Notes: a model not told the origin generated them from the sequence alone. A stretch of 64,000 nt of DNA from Purshia tridentata (GCA_003254885.1 QANT01005631.1:1-64000); one strand, 5' to 3'. Positions 1-12,454 are shown, counted from the first letter of the stretch. Program-made: numbers and translations.

Positions 1-231
1 GTGTTTTTCCCATTCTATCTAATCGATCCTAACATATATATATATTTAATACGTTGAGTATATACTTAATTCACAATCAAATTATTTATAAATTATTATC
101 ATAGCTAATCTTCTCCCCATTCCCCATTTCGAATTCGATCATTTTCTTTACCAACCGGAGGTGGCCTCTGTCGAAAGTTTTCGCTACTGATCAGCCATGT
201 TTATTAGGTAGGTAGCTAGGGTTTGAGAGGA

Positions 232-303
232 ATGTCAAACTCAAAGTGTGCTCTTGCATCAGTTGAAAACCAACTTTCAGAATTTATGGAGAACCCATAC
301 TAT
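232..303 (+). pseudogene. Orphan first exon of an HMA-type gene
   Basis: An ATG at 232 opens 24 codons (begins MSNSKCALAS, ends ENPYY) that stop at a GTATGT donor at 304. The first exon of the HMA gene at 11371 begins MSNSKCSALAL and ends with NHY at the same kind of donor. The DNA upstream (about 50-231) also matches 11140-11370, including a shared stretch with AGGTAGGTAGCTAGGGTTTG. This is therefore a duplicated promoter plus first exon. No clear HMA domain follows before the NAT gene; a weak candidate second exon lies at 738-797. It is either a relic or the start of a gene whose later exons I cannot see. Confidence 0.55.
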
Positions 304-1989
304 GTATGTATCTAGCTCATTAATGGCCTCCTTCATTATATATGTATATGCCTATATTTATATATATAACAATTGTTTCGTTTCCATATCGTTGTGATCC
401 TAATTAGAAATAATAATAAAATCATAGAGATACTGTATGACTTTATAGAGTGATGATTGATCGATTAGTATATATGCTAATATATATTAGAAATTAAGTA
501 CCTAAGCACTGTTCTACCTATCCTTTTTTTTGAAAAAAAATTCTACCAATACTTTAAAACTACATATTGAAAACATAAGGTATGATATTGCAAGATTTTA
601 TATATGAAGTACTAAAATTAAATTTGAAGCAAACTTAATGCACTCAACTGAAAAATTAACTTAAAATTTTATAACATGGTATATAGGATATCTTTTCCCA
701 TCAAATCAAATCATTTTTTTTCTCCATATTCATACAGGTTGTGGTCTTGTTGAGGTTTGTGTGTTCAAACATAAAAGAACCATTTAGGAAATCGATAGTA
801 CCAAGTACCAACTACCAAGATAGAGTCAAATATTACAAATTTACAATAGCACCATAAAAGAAATATGGCAGTAAAGATAAAAGGAGAAGAAAATAATTAG
901 TGGCTTTTTTTGTGTTAAGGAAATAAGTGGCCTTTTAAAATATCTGTACTGAGTATAAAAATTCAAAATTTTCGATCCTTCATTGTGCCTTTGCATTTAA
1001 TGCACGATCATTTTCTCAATGTGCTTTTACCCATGCATTGGCGGCGTACGAGTCTACAGCTAGAGACTCAGAGACAGACAGACCAAACATTGAACTGAGG
1101 TACAGACAAACAAGGGACAGTGAGAGTGTGAGACACAGAGGGTTAGTATGAGATAGAGATCGACCGAGGAGAGAGTCTTTTCTCAACGTGTATTCTGGTA
1201 CAAAGATTACACACATAGAAGCATGATAGAGAGAGAGTGGCAAAACTGTAATATCAGTAACAGGTGATAAAATTATGAAACAAATAAAATCAATTAGAGA
1301 AACCCAGTTATTTGTTGACTAGATTTCAGCACCAACATTTATCATCTTTGTAATTTTGTTAAAATTTCAGTTTTTTTTCCTTTTTAAAAAAAAACCCACA
1401 ATGGACCAACCATATTCTTCTTGTTTTCTTTAAAATATAACAAGAAAAAGACGAAGAGAAGCTTACCTTAGTCCAACAACAACGTAATTAAGGACCTATA
1501 ATGCCATTCACTTAACCACTGTATCTTTTAAACATTGTGTAGTTTGATTTCTACTCCTATCAATGCTGGTGTATAGAGGATAGTTTGAACAATTTAAATT
1601 GCATTAACTTCTCCAATCATTGGCTCCTTGTGACACTGTGGCTAAAGTTTATTAATGAAATAATTATGACCTTAAAAATGACAAAAGTTTTATGACTAGC
1701 TTAATTAACATATTTGGGCGACTTTGATAGTTACATTAATTGCAACCCTGGATTTATTTGGTTCTCTTCTTTTCTCTTATTTTTCTCTTTTGATCAAAAT
1801 AATGTTGTTCCATTTTCCCCTTAAAAGCCAACACCTTCAATGCGACAATGCCTCCATAGAATGGGTCCAAAGAGAACCAATACATTATTAGCACATACTA
1901 TTCTAAGAAAAAATTTCTCTTAATATAGAGTTAAGTTCTTGGGACAATTACCCAGACCCAAAAAGAGAGAAAAAAAAAAAAAAAGGANA

Positions 1990-2020
<31 letters not shown>

Positions 2021-2434
2021 ATTGGGTTTGGGACTAATCAAAATGATTATAAATTTTGAAATGTATTGTTTTTTTTTTTGAATTATTAATTAACATAATT
2101 TGTTTAATTTATATTTATTTTTACGGTGATTATTACCAGAAACGGTGAGTAGGGTGTGTCCTGCACAATATACAATTGTCATATTTTAATAATAAAAAAA
2201 CTAAATAGAGATGAGTCTACGAGTGCCTGCTTGAGTGAGTCTGAATCGCTAGGCCTTTGGCGCGCTAGCTGCTTCAGTACTATTCACCCCTCTCTTTCCA
2301 GCAGCTCCTCACGGCTCACTCCTTCCTTGTCCGTTCTCTCCTCTCCTTTTTCTCCTCCTTCTAGAGTTCTACTCTTCCAACCGAAAAACGAAAAGTCATT
2401 TCACACTAGCACACAGTGTTGGATCGAAACGATA
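304..2434. other. Intergenic, AT-rich, no convincing gene
   Basis: About 2.1 kb of AT-rich sequence. It contains a poly-A run at about 1971-2016 with one ambiguous base at 1988. A weak HMA-like reading frame sits at 738-797 behind an AG acceptor. The NAT promoter and 5' UTR must lie in the last few hundred bases, but I see no clear TATA box. Confidence 0.6.
1971..2016. repeat. Poly-A tract with an ambiguous base
   Basis: A long A run, interrupted by GG, contains the only N of the window at 1988. This is probably a consensus or polishing problem in a homopolymer. Confidence 0.85.
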
Positions 2435-5400
2435 ATGGGCAATTGCTGCTCTTCTTTAAATATTTTTTCTTTTTACTCTTCGAGATCGAGCTCTTCTTCG
2501 AGCTCGAATACTTCTTCGAGCTCTTCTTCGAGCTTGAGTACTTCTTCGACCTTCCGACCACAACCTGTCACGGACACTCTTCCCGGCGTAGAGTGCAAGG
2601 TCACAAAAGACGATTATCTTTCTTGGGGTACTCTCTCTCTCTCTCTCACGCACACACAGACACGCACAGAAACTAGTTCTCGTCACACGCAAGTACTACT
2701 ACCGTGAGAAGCATTGTAGTTGCATATTTGTTTTGCAACCAAACAGAGCACACAAGAGAATCATTGTAGTTGTTTAGATTTTCTTGTTTTCTTGCATTTT
2801 CTTGGAAACCAAACAGAGCACACAAACACTACCGTGAGAATCATTGTAGTTGTCTAGCTCTTCTGGTTTCACTGCACTTTTATGGAAACCAAACAGAGCA
2901 CTAATACATTCTCATTTTATTTATTTTTTAGAAACATTTTCTTATTATTATTGTTATAATTTTTATAGCTAGGACTGCTCCCCTGTATTTTATTCTCCGT
3001 TTTCTCCCCTCTAATTTGTTCCTCTAGATCTCTTTCCGCTATGCTAAATAGGTGATTTGTCAATATTTTGTTATGGATTAACGCAGGGAATGCCATATTA
3101 TATGGTTTTCAGCATTTCATTGTTGTGCTTGGCACGATTACAACCATTCCAAGTATACTTGTCCCTTTAATGGGCGGTGGTGATGTAAGTAACACCTGCA
3201 CAAAGATATTACATATGATTTCAAAATTTTCATTTATTCCTGCTTCATAATTAGTAATTTCTCTGGATTTTATGTTAAATAGGAGGAAAAGACGAGAGTC
3301 ATTGAAAATATGTTGTTTGTCTCGGGTTTAAGCACACTGTTACAAATTTTCTTTGGCACCCGACTTCCGGTGGTGATGGGGAGTTCCTGGGCTTTTATCA
3401 TCCCCGCCGTGTCTGTAGCTGTATCAAGAAAATACAGCAAAGAGGAGCCTCTTGTGGTTAGTTCTTTACTTTTGTTCATACCTTATGATATGTGAGAGTT
3501 TATTTTAATTTGTATTTATTTTTTTTCAGAGGTTCCACCACAGCATGAGATCTATACAGGGAGGACTCTTTATTGGTTCTCTCTTTCAAGTCCTTTTTGG
3601 GCTTATGGGGTTCGCCAGAATTTTTGGGAGGTAGTAACTTACATGTGATTATTAATTATTTCATTTATTTAAAAATAACCTAATCCATCATGGTTTGATT
3701 TGATGCAGGTATCTCAACCCTCTCACTGCGGTACCACTGGTGACGCTGACTGGGCTTGGCTTCTTCTTTCTTGGCTTTCCTCTAGTAATCATGCTGAACC
3801 TTTATGTTTTTGATCTGTTTAATATGTTAGAATGAGCTTGCTTCTTCTATCTTGGCTTTCCTCACGTAATCATGCTGAATCCTTTATGTGTTTGATTACT
3901 TGTTGCCTATACATCAATATGTATTCTAATTTACGAAGCATTTTCTTATAATATGACTAGAAAGTAGTATCTTAAACAGAAATTGAATATAGCCGGTCAG
4001 AGCTACTGCTAGGAATCGAGTTTGTTAGAGCTACTTTTGGATTGAATAGCATAGTAGAGCAAGTTAGAGCGTAGTAGAGAGCTTATGTTCTCTGCAAAAG
4101 AAGCATAAGCTCGATATGTGCATAAGTTATATCGAGCATATATGATAAAGCTCGATATATTTTCTCTATGCATAAGCTAGAGCACAATAGATAACAAACT
4201 CGATATATTTCCTCTATGCATATCATGCACAAGCCACTTTTGGAAAGAACATGGCTACTCCTAGAAATTGAATATATAGCAAGTTAGAGCTACTTTTGAA
4301 TATAGCAAGCTAGAGCTACTTAATTTTGCAGGGAACTAACATAAGCTCTTTGCTATATTCAAGTTAGAGCTACTCCTAGCTAGAAATTGAATCCCATTTG
4401 GATTAAATAATCTTTTGCAATTAAAATACTGTCATTTTGTAATGAAGGGCCATAACTCTGCTTTTCCAATGTTTTTGTTTTTGCTACTTTTTATGGTCAT
4501 GCATTTGTCTTTTACTTTTATTTAGAAAGAACATGTGCATTTTGCCTATTTTCTTAAAGGCAAACATGTGAAGGTGAGCATCATTATAAATTCAAACACA
4601 TGATTTTGCGATATACTTTTAACTATTGATTAAGTTCCAACTAGGATTTGTAACTCATGCCTCTATATAAGCAGGCATGCATGCATACATGAAATGAACC
4701 ATGACAACAATTCTCAAATCTCTATTACAAACTCATAATCAGATCAAACACTATAACAAATGCAAGTTCAGACCATGAAAATTTGATTCAGAATCTTTCT
4801 CTTCTCTTTTATCTTCTCCTGTTGTGCTCATCTGAGTCCTCAATCATCCTCTAACACTCCAGGTTCGATCATTGTCACCATAATCATTACTCCCCTACCA
4901 TTCATCATATCATTGTCACTGTCTATTATTTGTTTTCTCGAAAATATGGATGTGTGGCTTCTTCCATACAGGTCTTACATTTCTATAATCAAAATGACTT
5001 TATTTTCTGATTGATTGTTGCAGTTTGAAATGTGTGCTGCGACTGGAGTGCCAGCACTGATTATTCTGGTCATTGTATCACAGGTGGGCAACATCCTAAA
5101 TCATAGTAGACAGGATTTTTGTGGCCAAGCATTTTTCTTGATTGTAAAATTTGCATGTCTAATATTTAACCATTGACTGCAGTGCCTTTCCTACTGGTTG
5201 CTAAAGTACTCCAAAACTCAAGTATTTAAAAGATACAAGGTAATATTTCTACTTAATAGCTTTTTAAATTTTTCAACAGTTCACTTGATTTTTCAGGTTT
5301 CTTCTAATAAACCATTTCTATTACAGCTGCTTCGCTGGTTGGAGTCCCAGAGAAAAATGTTTGAGCTGTTTCCGATGTTAATTGCACTTCCATTCCTATG

Positions 5401-8400
5401 GCTATGGGCAGAAATTATGTATGAAGTAGCATATAAACATCGGTCGCATGAACTTCAAATAAGTTGCAGCACCCATCGTTTTAGGTTTATAAGAGCCGCT
5501 CCTAAGTAAGCTTATGATCATCTTTTTTTTCTTAATTTTTATCCTTTCTTAACTCTGATTTTATTTCCCTCTCTTATTTCCTTCTTCTGTGTTTATATAT
5601 TTGTTGTTTTTGAGATAGGCCACTCAAATGACTGATGGTCTATTTCCTTGTGACAAATTCATTTTTCTATTTTAACTTATGGCTTAAATGAGTAATATAT
5701 TTCAAAAGTTCATATCCAAAAGTTTAGTCTTGCATTGTCAAAAGTTCTGGTATCCTTGTTGGAACCTGCGGGTTGTGGCAATAGCAAGACATGAATGACT
5801 ATAACTTTTACTGAATGCAGGATAATAAGGATTCCCAAACCATATCAATGGGGTCCTCCCAGAGTTAATGTAGGTGATGCTTTTGCAATGGCAGCTGCTG
5901 CTTTTGTTGCCATTGTTGAGGTATATAAGGTTTACAAAGTTAATTATCGTTTTGTTTATTGCATCATAACAAATACAGTGAGTATCCTATTCTAATTTTT
6001 CATTTTTCCCGTTGTATATTTACTCCCTTTCATGGGAGGCAGTCTACTGGGACATTCATAGCGGCATCAAGGGATGGGGGTGCCACTCCTCTACCACCTT
6101 CTGTTCTCAGCCGTGGTGTTGTTTGTCAGGTGAGAATCGGTCCTGTGAATTCTCATGTCAATCGCACATATATAATAAGAGTACATGCACTACATTTTTA
6201 GTGACGGAACACTTATTAGTTTGTAAAACTTTTAGGGAATATGCACTTTCTTGCATGCACTATTCGGCTCGGTCACTGGCTCCACAGCATCAGTGTAAGA
6301 TTTTTTTAATAGTTTCGATGTCTTCTACTGTAACTATAGTGTGAAAATGTGGTTTAATTTTATTCTGTTTGCTAGTGACAATGCAGGTCTATTAGGACTA
6401 ATGCGTGGAGGAAACCGAAGAGTTATTCATATTGCTGCTGGGTTTATGATTTTCTGCTCAATAGTAGGTATGATATATTCCACATAACTGTTGTTAGTAG
6501 TTAGCATTGTTTTTGATAAAGCAATTCATGTAACTCTCCGCATATAATTAGCAGGATGTGCTAATATAGAATCCATATATAGCATTGACATAGATTGAAT
6601 GGAAGTGGTAGTACTTTGAATAGATGACCTCAAAGGAGTTTTATGCCATTATTTAAGATTTCATCTGATAATCTAAGTCAGTCCTGAATGATACTGCATG
6701 TGCTTAATTGTGTATTCTTGTAAAGTGGTTGGTTTGAATTTTTGAGACATTGGATCTTCAAATGTAATGATGAATTCTGCAATGGACTCAGGTTGATCTA
6801 GCTAATAGTCCCCTATTATATCTTGTGCTGAGTCACGAATCTTGTACTCATGTTCTTAGGATATGTTGTTGCTTTTTTTACTTGTCTTACAAACCAATTT
6901 TATGTAGAATCTTTTTTTTCTGGAAATTATTGAAGTGTCTGGTGAATCGATGTGAACTATGAAATAAGAGTACATAAAGTTCCTGCCCATGGGGCCCCTC
7001 TTCTCTGAGTAGGCAGTTTCTTCTCTTCTAAGATAGGGGCAAGACCAGGAGTAAGATAACAAATTATGACCTAATGGCCACTGGATCACAGGATTCTTGG
7101 TAGAACTGGAACTCTGGGCCCTTTTATTGATAGTTTAAACATGCCAAACTTTCTTCTCTTAATATCAGTTGTATGGATTTTGATGCAACTGGCTGTGTAT
7201 TAGTTTTCTGTAAAGTGTTTAAGATCAAACACAGTTTTGCATCTTAGACTTGTAATCAGTCCTCACACACTTAGGCTACTAGTGCTTCATTTTAATCTCT
7301 TTTTTAGCTTGCTAAGAGAAATGTTAGGTATTAGTAATTCCACTTAAAGGGGTGCTCTGCCTTTCATGCTATAAAATATACAAGTGCACAACTTTCTAAC
7401 CCACCACCTTGAGGTCATTGCATTATGGCCGGTCTCAAATTGAACACATGCAAATGGTTCTTCTCTTAGTTATCCTGGTTTGGCAGGAGAGGAGGCCTTG
7501 TAAGGCATAGTAGAGAGCTTTTAATTCGTTAGTTCTCTGAAAAAGTTTTGAAGAGACTAACAATAACAAAGCATGTAGAATGCATAGAGGAAATATATTA
7601 AGTTTGTCATCTATTCCTAATGTTCTTGCTCGGACCATTTTCTATTTTGCATTGTGTTTGAACATCTTTTCCAAGCTTTCCCACCAAGGTGGTGAGTGTT
7701 GAAAATCTGATATCTTTGCAACTTCTCTTTGTAGGTCATGTGAAAAGAGGTTTTTTGTATTTTTTTTTTTTTATTCGTATGAAATATGAATGTCATTGAG
7801 TTCTGTTTCTTCTCTGGTATTAATTATTTATTTTTTGTTATGAGTTTGACATTGGATATATTTACTATTTTTATCTGGACTATGTGAAAGATAATGAAGA
7901 TACTTATTGTTCTTTTTTTAATTAAGTTTGATCTGTTAAATACGTAGAACTTTACTTGTTGCCTATGCATCATGAATAAGTATTCTGATTTATAATATGA
8001 CTCGAAAGTAGTATCCTAAGAAAAATGAGATATAGCAAGTTAGAGCTACCCATTCAACCTTCTATTTTGGATGTGTACTCATAATGTGGTATGCAACCAG
8101 ACATGATAAGAGTTGGAACGTTGGGCTAGTCTTGTAATGAAAATTGACCCATCCATGTTTAGTTTGGTGTTATCTTATCATGTTTAGGCTAGCCATTCAT
8201 TCTTTTCACATGGAGGATCCATGTTTCGGCCTTCCTCATCCCTCAAACTGCCCGAGAATAGGGGTTTGTGTGGTATCGTTGTGTTTCTCCCAAATCTTCT
8301 ATAACACTTTGTGCTTAGGTATCATAAAGATATGCTCTTGGACCCTATTGGTGTCTCTATGAGTCTTTTTAATGTTCTTATGCAAGTCTATGTGAAGCCA

Positions 8401-9346
8401 CTGCAATTTACAATACTATATTGTAGGGTATTTGTTTGCTTTATGACAAATTAAGGAAATAAAGGCTAACAAAAAAAAGAATTATAATAAAATTTATGTT
8501 TATAAAGTCTACATATGAAAGTTACATTGTGTTGTTTTTGTGTTCATTATCATATTGTGTTACTTCGAAATTAATACGAGTAATAAACAATCCTGATTTA
8601 TCCTGTTTAATTGTTTAGATGACTTGATAATTAATTGTTTTAAGCAATACTGTCACTAACTAATTACGTCACTCACAGGGAAAGCTGGGGCATTCTTTGC
8701 TTCTATCCCATTACCAGTCGTGGCAGCGATGAGCTCTGTCCAGTTTGCATATGTTGGTGTGTATTTCTCTCATTTGTCATAATTATTAATTTTTATATTG
8801 TTTACTTCACATTTCTCTCATTTTAGTCTATGTAAATAAACTTTGATATTCATGTGTCCGCTGTGCAGTCTCTGCAGGTCTCGGTTTACTGGAGTATTGC
8901 AAAGTTCATAGTTGTAGGTCAAGGTTCATCCTTGGCTTTTCCATCCTCATGGGGATTTCTGTGCCCCAGTTCTTTCGAGGCTATCTTCTAAGTAATGGCC
9001 ATGATGGAATTCAATCAAGTTCAACAGCGGTGAGTATAGTCAAATAGCATCTTTATAACTTCACATGTTTACGTTTACTATGAACTTGTGCTAAACTTAA
9101 CTTGTAATCATTTCCACCCTGCAGTTTAACAATGTGGTGCAGGTCATATTTTCATCACCGGCAACCGTGGCGGTCATCATTGCTATGATGCTGGACTTCT
9201 CTATGAGTCGAGGAGAGAGCTCAACTAGGGAAGATAGTGGGAGACATTGGTGGGAGAAATTTAGAAATTATGAGACAGATAAACGGAGTCAGAAGAACTA
9301 CTCACTGCCATGCAACGTCTTGGATAAGCTTTGGCCTCCTGTTTAA
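2435..9346 (+). CDS. Nucleobase-ascorbate transporter (NAT/NCS2), NAT3-like
   Basis: Polytopic membrane carrier of the NAT family, which moves nucleobases (and ascorbate in some animals) with protons. Fifteen exons: 2435-2627, 3087-3184, 3283-3456, 3530-3630, 3709-3784, 5024-5083, 5183-5239, 5351-5505 (or from 5327), 5821-5920, 6043-6129, 6236-6294, 6376-6467, 8679-8756, 8869-9029, 9125-9346. They give 570 (or 578) residues; the family is usually 520-550. Visible marks are the QH pair of the first helix (GFQHFIVVLGT), VESTGTFIAASR, and the signature region VDNAGLLGLMR. That signature departs from the usual (Q/E)NxGxxxxT(R/K/G) at both ends: D for Q/E and M for T. The N terminus is odd: MGNCCSS followed by a Ser-rich stretch, which looks like a myristoylation/palmitoylation site. 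The start is the first ATG before the conserved region. The 2.2-kb intron 12 and intron 5 carry related repeats. Confidence 0.9.
2700..2900. repeat. Three-copy tandem repeat in NAT intron 1
   Basis: A unit of roughly 60-70 bp recurs three times, imperfectly. Its core parts are 'gagaatcattgtagttg' and 'aaccaaacagagcac'. It lies just after the first exon and a (CT)n run. Confidence 0.8.
3754..3897 (+). repeat. Tandem duplication across the exon 5 splice donor
   Basis: 3754-3815 (exon 5 end, its GTAATC donor and intron start) is repeated at 3836-3897 with few changes. The copy keeps a 'cacgtaatcatg' decoy donor within intron 5. Confidence 0.85.
3893..4390. repeat. Complex repeat family in NAT intron 5
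   Basis: Multiple short direct copies of 'agttagagctact' and 'ctcgatatat'. The segment 3893-3975 is repeated directly at 7951-8030 in intron 12. The segment 4186-4220 occurs there in inverted orientation (7580-7615). It is probably an uncharacterised transposon remnant; no open frame or clear ends were found. Confidence 0.65.
7496..8049. repeat. Related repeat copies in NAT intron 12
   Basis: Holds the inverted copy (7580-7615) and the direct copy (7951-8049) of intron 5 sequence, plus an AGTAGAGAGCTT motif also present near 4072. The two introns have exchanged or independently gained the same repeat. Confidence 0.6.
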
Positions 9347-11370
9347 CAAGTTTAGCTAAGGTATCCCCACTTTCTTAACTCTGCATCCTCAACTGGTTAA
9401 TGGTACATAGATATCTAACTACCTCACATGAAAAGCCTATTATGTTTTCTCTGAGAGATTAGCTAGCTGCAGTTTAGTTAGCTTCTGAATTTTTTGTGTT
9501 AGTTCATCCCCGAATATGTGATATTGAACTGCAGACTACAGCTTTTTTCATAAAACTTTAGGTGATTTGACAAGTGGATTGAAATAAGATGATAAAGCAT
9601 TGTTGTCTGCATTCGTTCAACCAAGGCTAACTTAAACAGAGCCGCCACTCTGTTATTGAACAAGCCTTATAGACAATGTAATAGAAAGTATTTAATCCAG
9701 TGGTCACAATGCGCTTTTCTAGTAAGTATATACATTTGTCTGCTTGATTCATTATTGTATAGATTACTTGCAGAGTGTGTGAAAACAACACTTAATTGGT
9801 ACTATGCTCACTAGCTTTGTGTTTATCTTTGAATCTTTGAAAAACAACCTATATGGTGGGATGCACATGTATCAATGTAAGTTTGATCAGTAAGACTGAT
9901 CAAACCTTGGACTGAAACAACTCTATTTAGCTTGTTTCATTCAATCCAAAATTCTTAGGCTCAAGTGTTTAGGCATCAGTGATCAGGTTGAGTCAAACAG
10001 CACTATCATTTCTAGTTTTAGTTTTTCAACTTTTTTTTTTTGGGCCAAATAGGTTTTTCAACTTTAATCAGGAGATACTGTGGCATCTCTGTTCATTTGG
10101 TCTTCTTGTTTCTTGAGGACCTTGGGGTTTTACAGTTTATTGTTTATTGTTTCTTGTTTCTTATATTTTCACTTTTTCTTAAAACTCAGGTTGAGATCTA
10201 TCCCCTGTTACTATAAAGGAAGCTTTCTGACAACATTTGCCGGATTCCATGTACATGACAATGCTGAGAGGTCCGTGTGAGTCTGGATACAGTCTCATGT
10301 TTCTGAATCATTTCGTTCTTTCTTTCTTTATTTCTTTTTTTCTCAAAAGAAGGGGGGAATTCATGATATATTCATTCAGCTTATATGAAAGTTTAGACTA
10401 TCTGATTCTGAACATGTTGTGAAATATAGTTCTGAGTGATGTGATGACTCGAGCTTATATGAAAGTTTAGACTATCTGAAATGAGAATTAATCACAATTA
10501 CTACATGCTTCAAAGCATCAACTGAAGAACAATGAACTCTTGGTTGAATTTCTTACTACTGAAGCTTCTGCATCATGTCTCTTTTGGACACTTTATTTCT
10601 TGTAGGACAAAAGCTCTGCTTTGATCTTAGGATTCTATGATTGTGGCTCAATCTATTAATTTCGCCTTTAACTATTAGCTTCCCTTTCTAAAATCTTTGT
10701 TAATTGAACAAAGATTCTAAGAGAATTTTAATTAAGATACAATTGAAGACAATGAATTAGCAAATAAGAACTTAATTAAGAAAGAAAACTGAAAAAAAAA
10801 ATATTGACTGAGAAATTTGGAAAGTGAGAGAAAAGCCAAGTGAAATTTTGAGGAGTCTCAAAAGATTTCGTTTTTGTAAATAAGTCAATCCAATCTTTGG
10901 TAGTTGATTAAGGATCTAAAATATATTATTTCCTTTTCTTATGGGAATATATCACTAAGTCGAGAGGATTCAAGATTTAGAATTCAGCTGAATTTTCTAT
11001 CATAAAAACAGAAATTTCATTTAAAAGGCCATAATATTAATTATTTTACATATCTTCAATCCAATAAGTAACATACCAGAAATGTTCCAAGATCTTGAAA
11101 AGATTCTATGTATATTGGCATATATTAATGGAGATCTAGCTATATACTTAATTCGGTTATTTATAAACGATGTTATTTGTCCCAATTTTTTTTTCCAACT
11201 TTTCTTTCCTAACTTACAACACCTAAGGTGGGCAACAAAAATTACGAATAAATGCTGGACCAATTAGCATTTTATAAATTAATATCACAATCTTCTCCCA
11301 ATTCCCAACTTCATCGTTTTTGCAACTCATCAGCCTTGTTCATTAGGTAGGTAGCTAGGGTTTGAGAGGC
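9347..11370. other. Intergenic between NAT and HMA genes
   Basis: Holds the NAT 3' UTR (no poly-A signal singled out) and the HMA promoter. A 28-bp direct repeat lies at 10378-10405 and 10452-10479. From about 11140 the sequence resembles 50-231 at the window start. No other coding sequence is supported. Confidence 0.6.
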
Positions 11371-11721
11371 ATGTCAAACTCAAAGTGCAGTGCTCTCGCA
11401 TTAATGGAGAATCACCTTGTTGATAGTCCCTTGTCAAACTCATGGTGCAGTGCTCTCGCATTAATGGAGAACCACCTTGTTGATAGTCCCATGTCAAACT
11501 CAAAGTGCAGTGCTCTGGCAATAATGGAGAACCACCTTGTTGATAGTCCCTTGTCAAACTCATGGTGCAGTGCTCTCGCATTAATGGAGAACCACCTTGT
11601 TGATAGTCCCATGTCAAACTCAAAGTGCAGTGCTCTCGCATTAATGGAGAACCACCTTGCTGATAGTCCCATGTCAAACTCAAAGGGTACTACTGCTCTT
11701 GCATTAATGAAGAACCACTAT
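11371..11721 (+). repeat. 60-bp coding tandem repeat (minisatellite)
   Basis: Units of exactly 60 bp start at 11371, 11431, 11491, 11551, 11611 and 11671 (last one partial). Two variants alternate: one begins ATGTCAAACTCAAAG (A), the other TTGTCAAACTCATGG (B), in the order A-B-A-B-A-A. This is a 120-bp higher-order repeat. The unit length keeps the reading frame, and the minus strand also stays open in two frames. Confidence 0.95.
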
Positions 11722-12410
11722 GTATGTATCTAAATCCTCGTCCTTCATTATATATAAATACATATATGTGTGTGTATGACTATAATTTATATATTATCTG
11801 AATCATATATATATATATGTGTGTGTGTGTGTGCATGCGTGTGTTGTCGCAGACTTGTGTTCTGAAGGTGGATGATCTGGTTTGCAAGCTATGTCGTTCC
11901 AAAGTCAAGAAAGAGTTGAAGAAAATAAACGGTACAATTTAAAAGAACTATTTTTAAATTGTATGTTGCATATTTACAAGTATATATAGTTATTAATTCT
12001 CTATAGAATTGATGATATACAGTACTTGATGATCTGCGTCTGAAAATTTTAAAATTAATTTGTGGATGTTCATTCTAGAAAAATATTGTTTTCGTACTAA
12101 TTAATCTTCGTTTTGATTATTAATTAATATTTGAATGTTTGGGTGCGTGTAGGAGTGACTTTTGTAGATGTACAAAAAAAGGTGAGGATGGTAGTAGTTT
12201 CTGGTGATGTAGATCCAGCCACAATCATGAAGACATTATCAAAGCTTAAGAAAAGGGCAGAGCTTGTGTCCTACAAGAAGGACCATATCCGTGCCCAAAA
12301 GAAACGTAGGGATCGATCGATCAAGAACCCTAAAAATGATCACAAGGCTGTCAAGGACACTACTAAGAAGTTCCCTTCTGGGGTAATTAAGCTTCCAACT
12401 TTTAATGGTC

Positions 12411-12454
<44 letters not shown>

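Noticed and set aside
7435-7638. Open frame in NAT intron 12
   Set aside because: Consists largely of the repeat shared with intron 5; no domain or splice context.
11330-11683. Minus-strand open frames across the 60-bp repeat
   Set aside because: Any 60-bp unit without stops is open for the whole array in that frame. The plus strand joins to HMA exons in frame, so the minus frames are shadows.
11371-11721. CRISPR-like look of regularly spaced repeats
   Set aside because: Units are contiguous and coding with no unique spacers, in a plant nuclear context.
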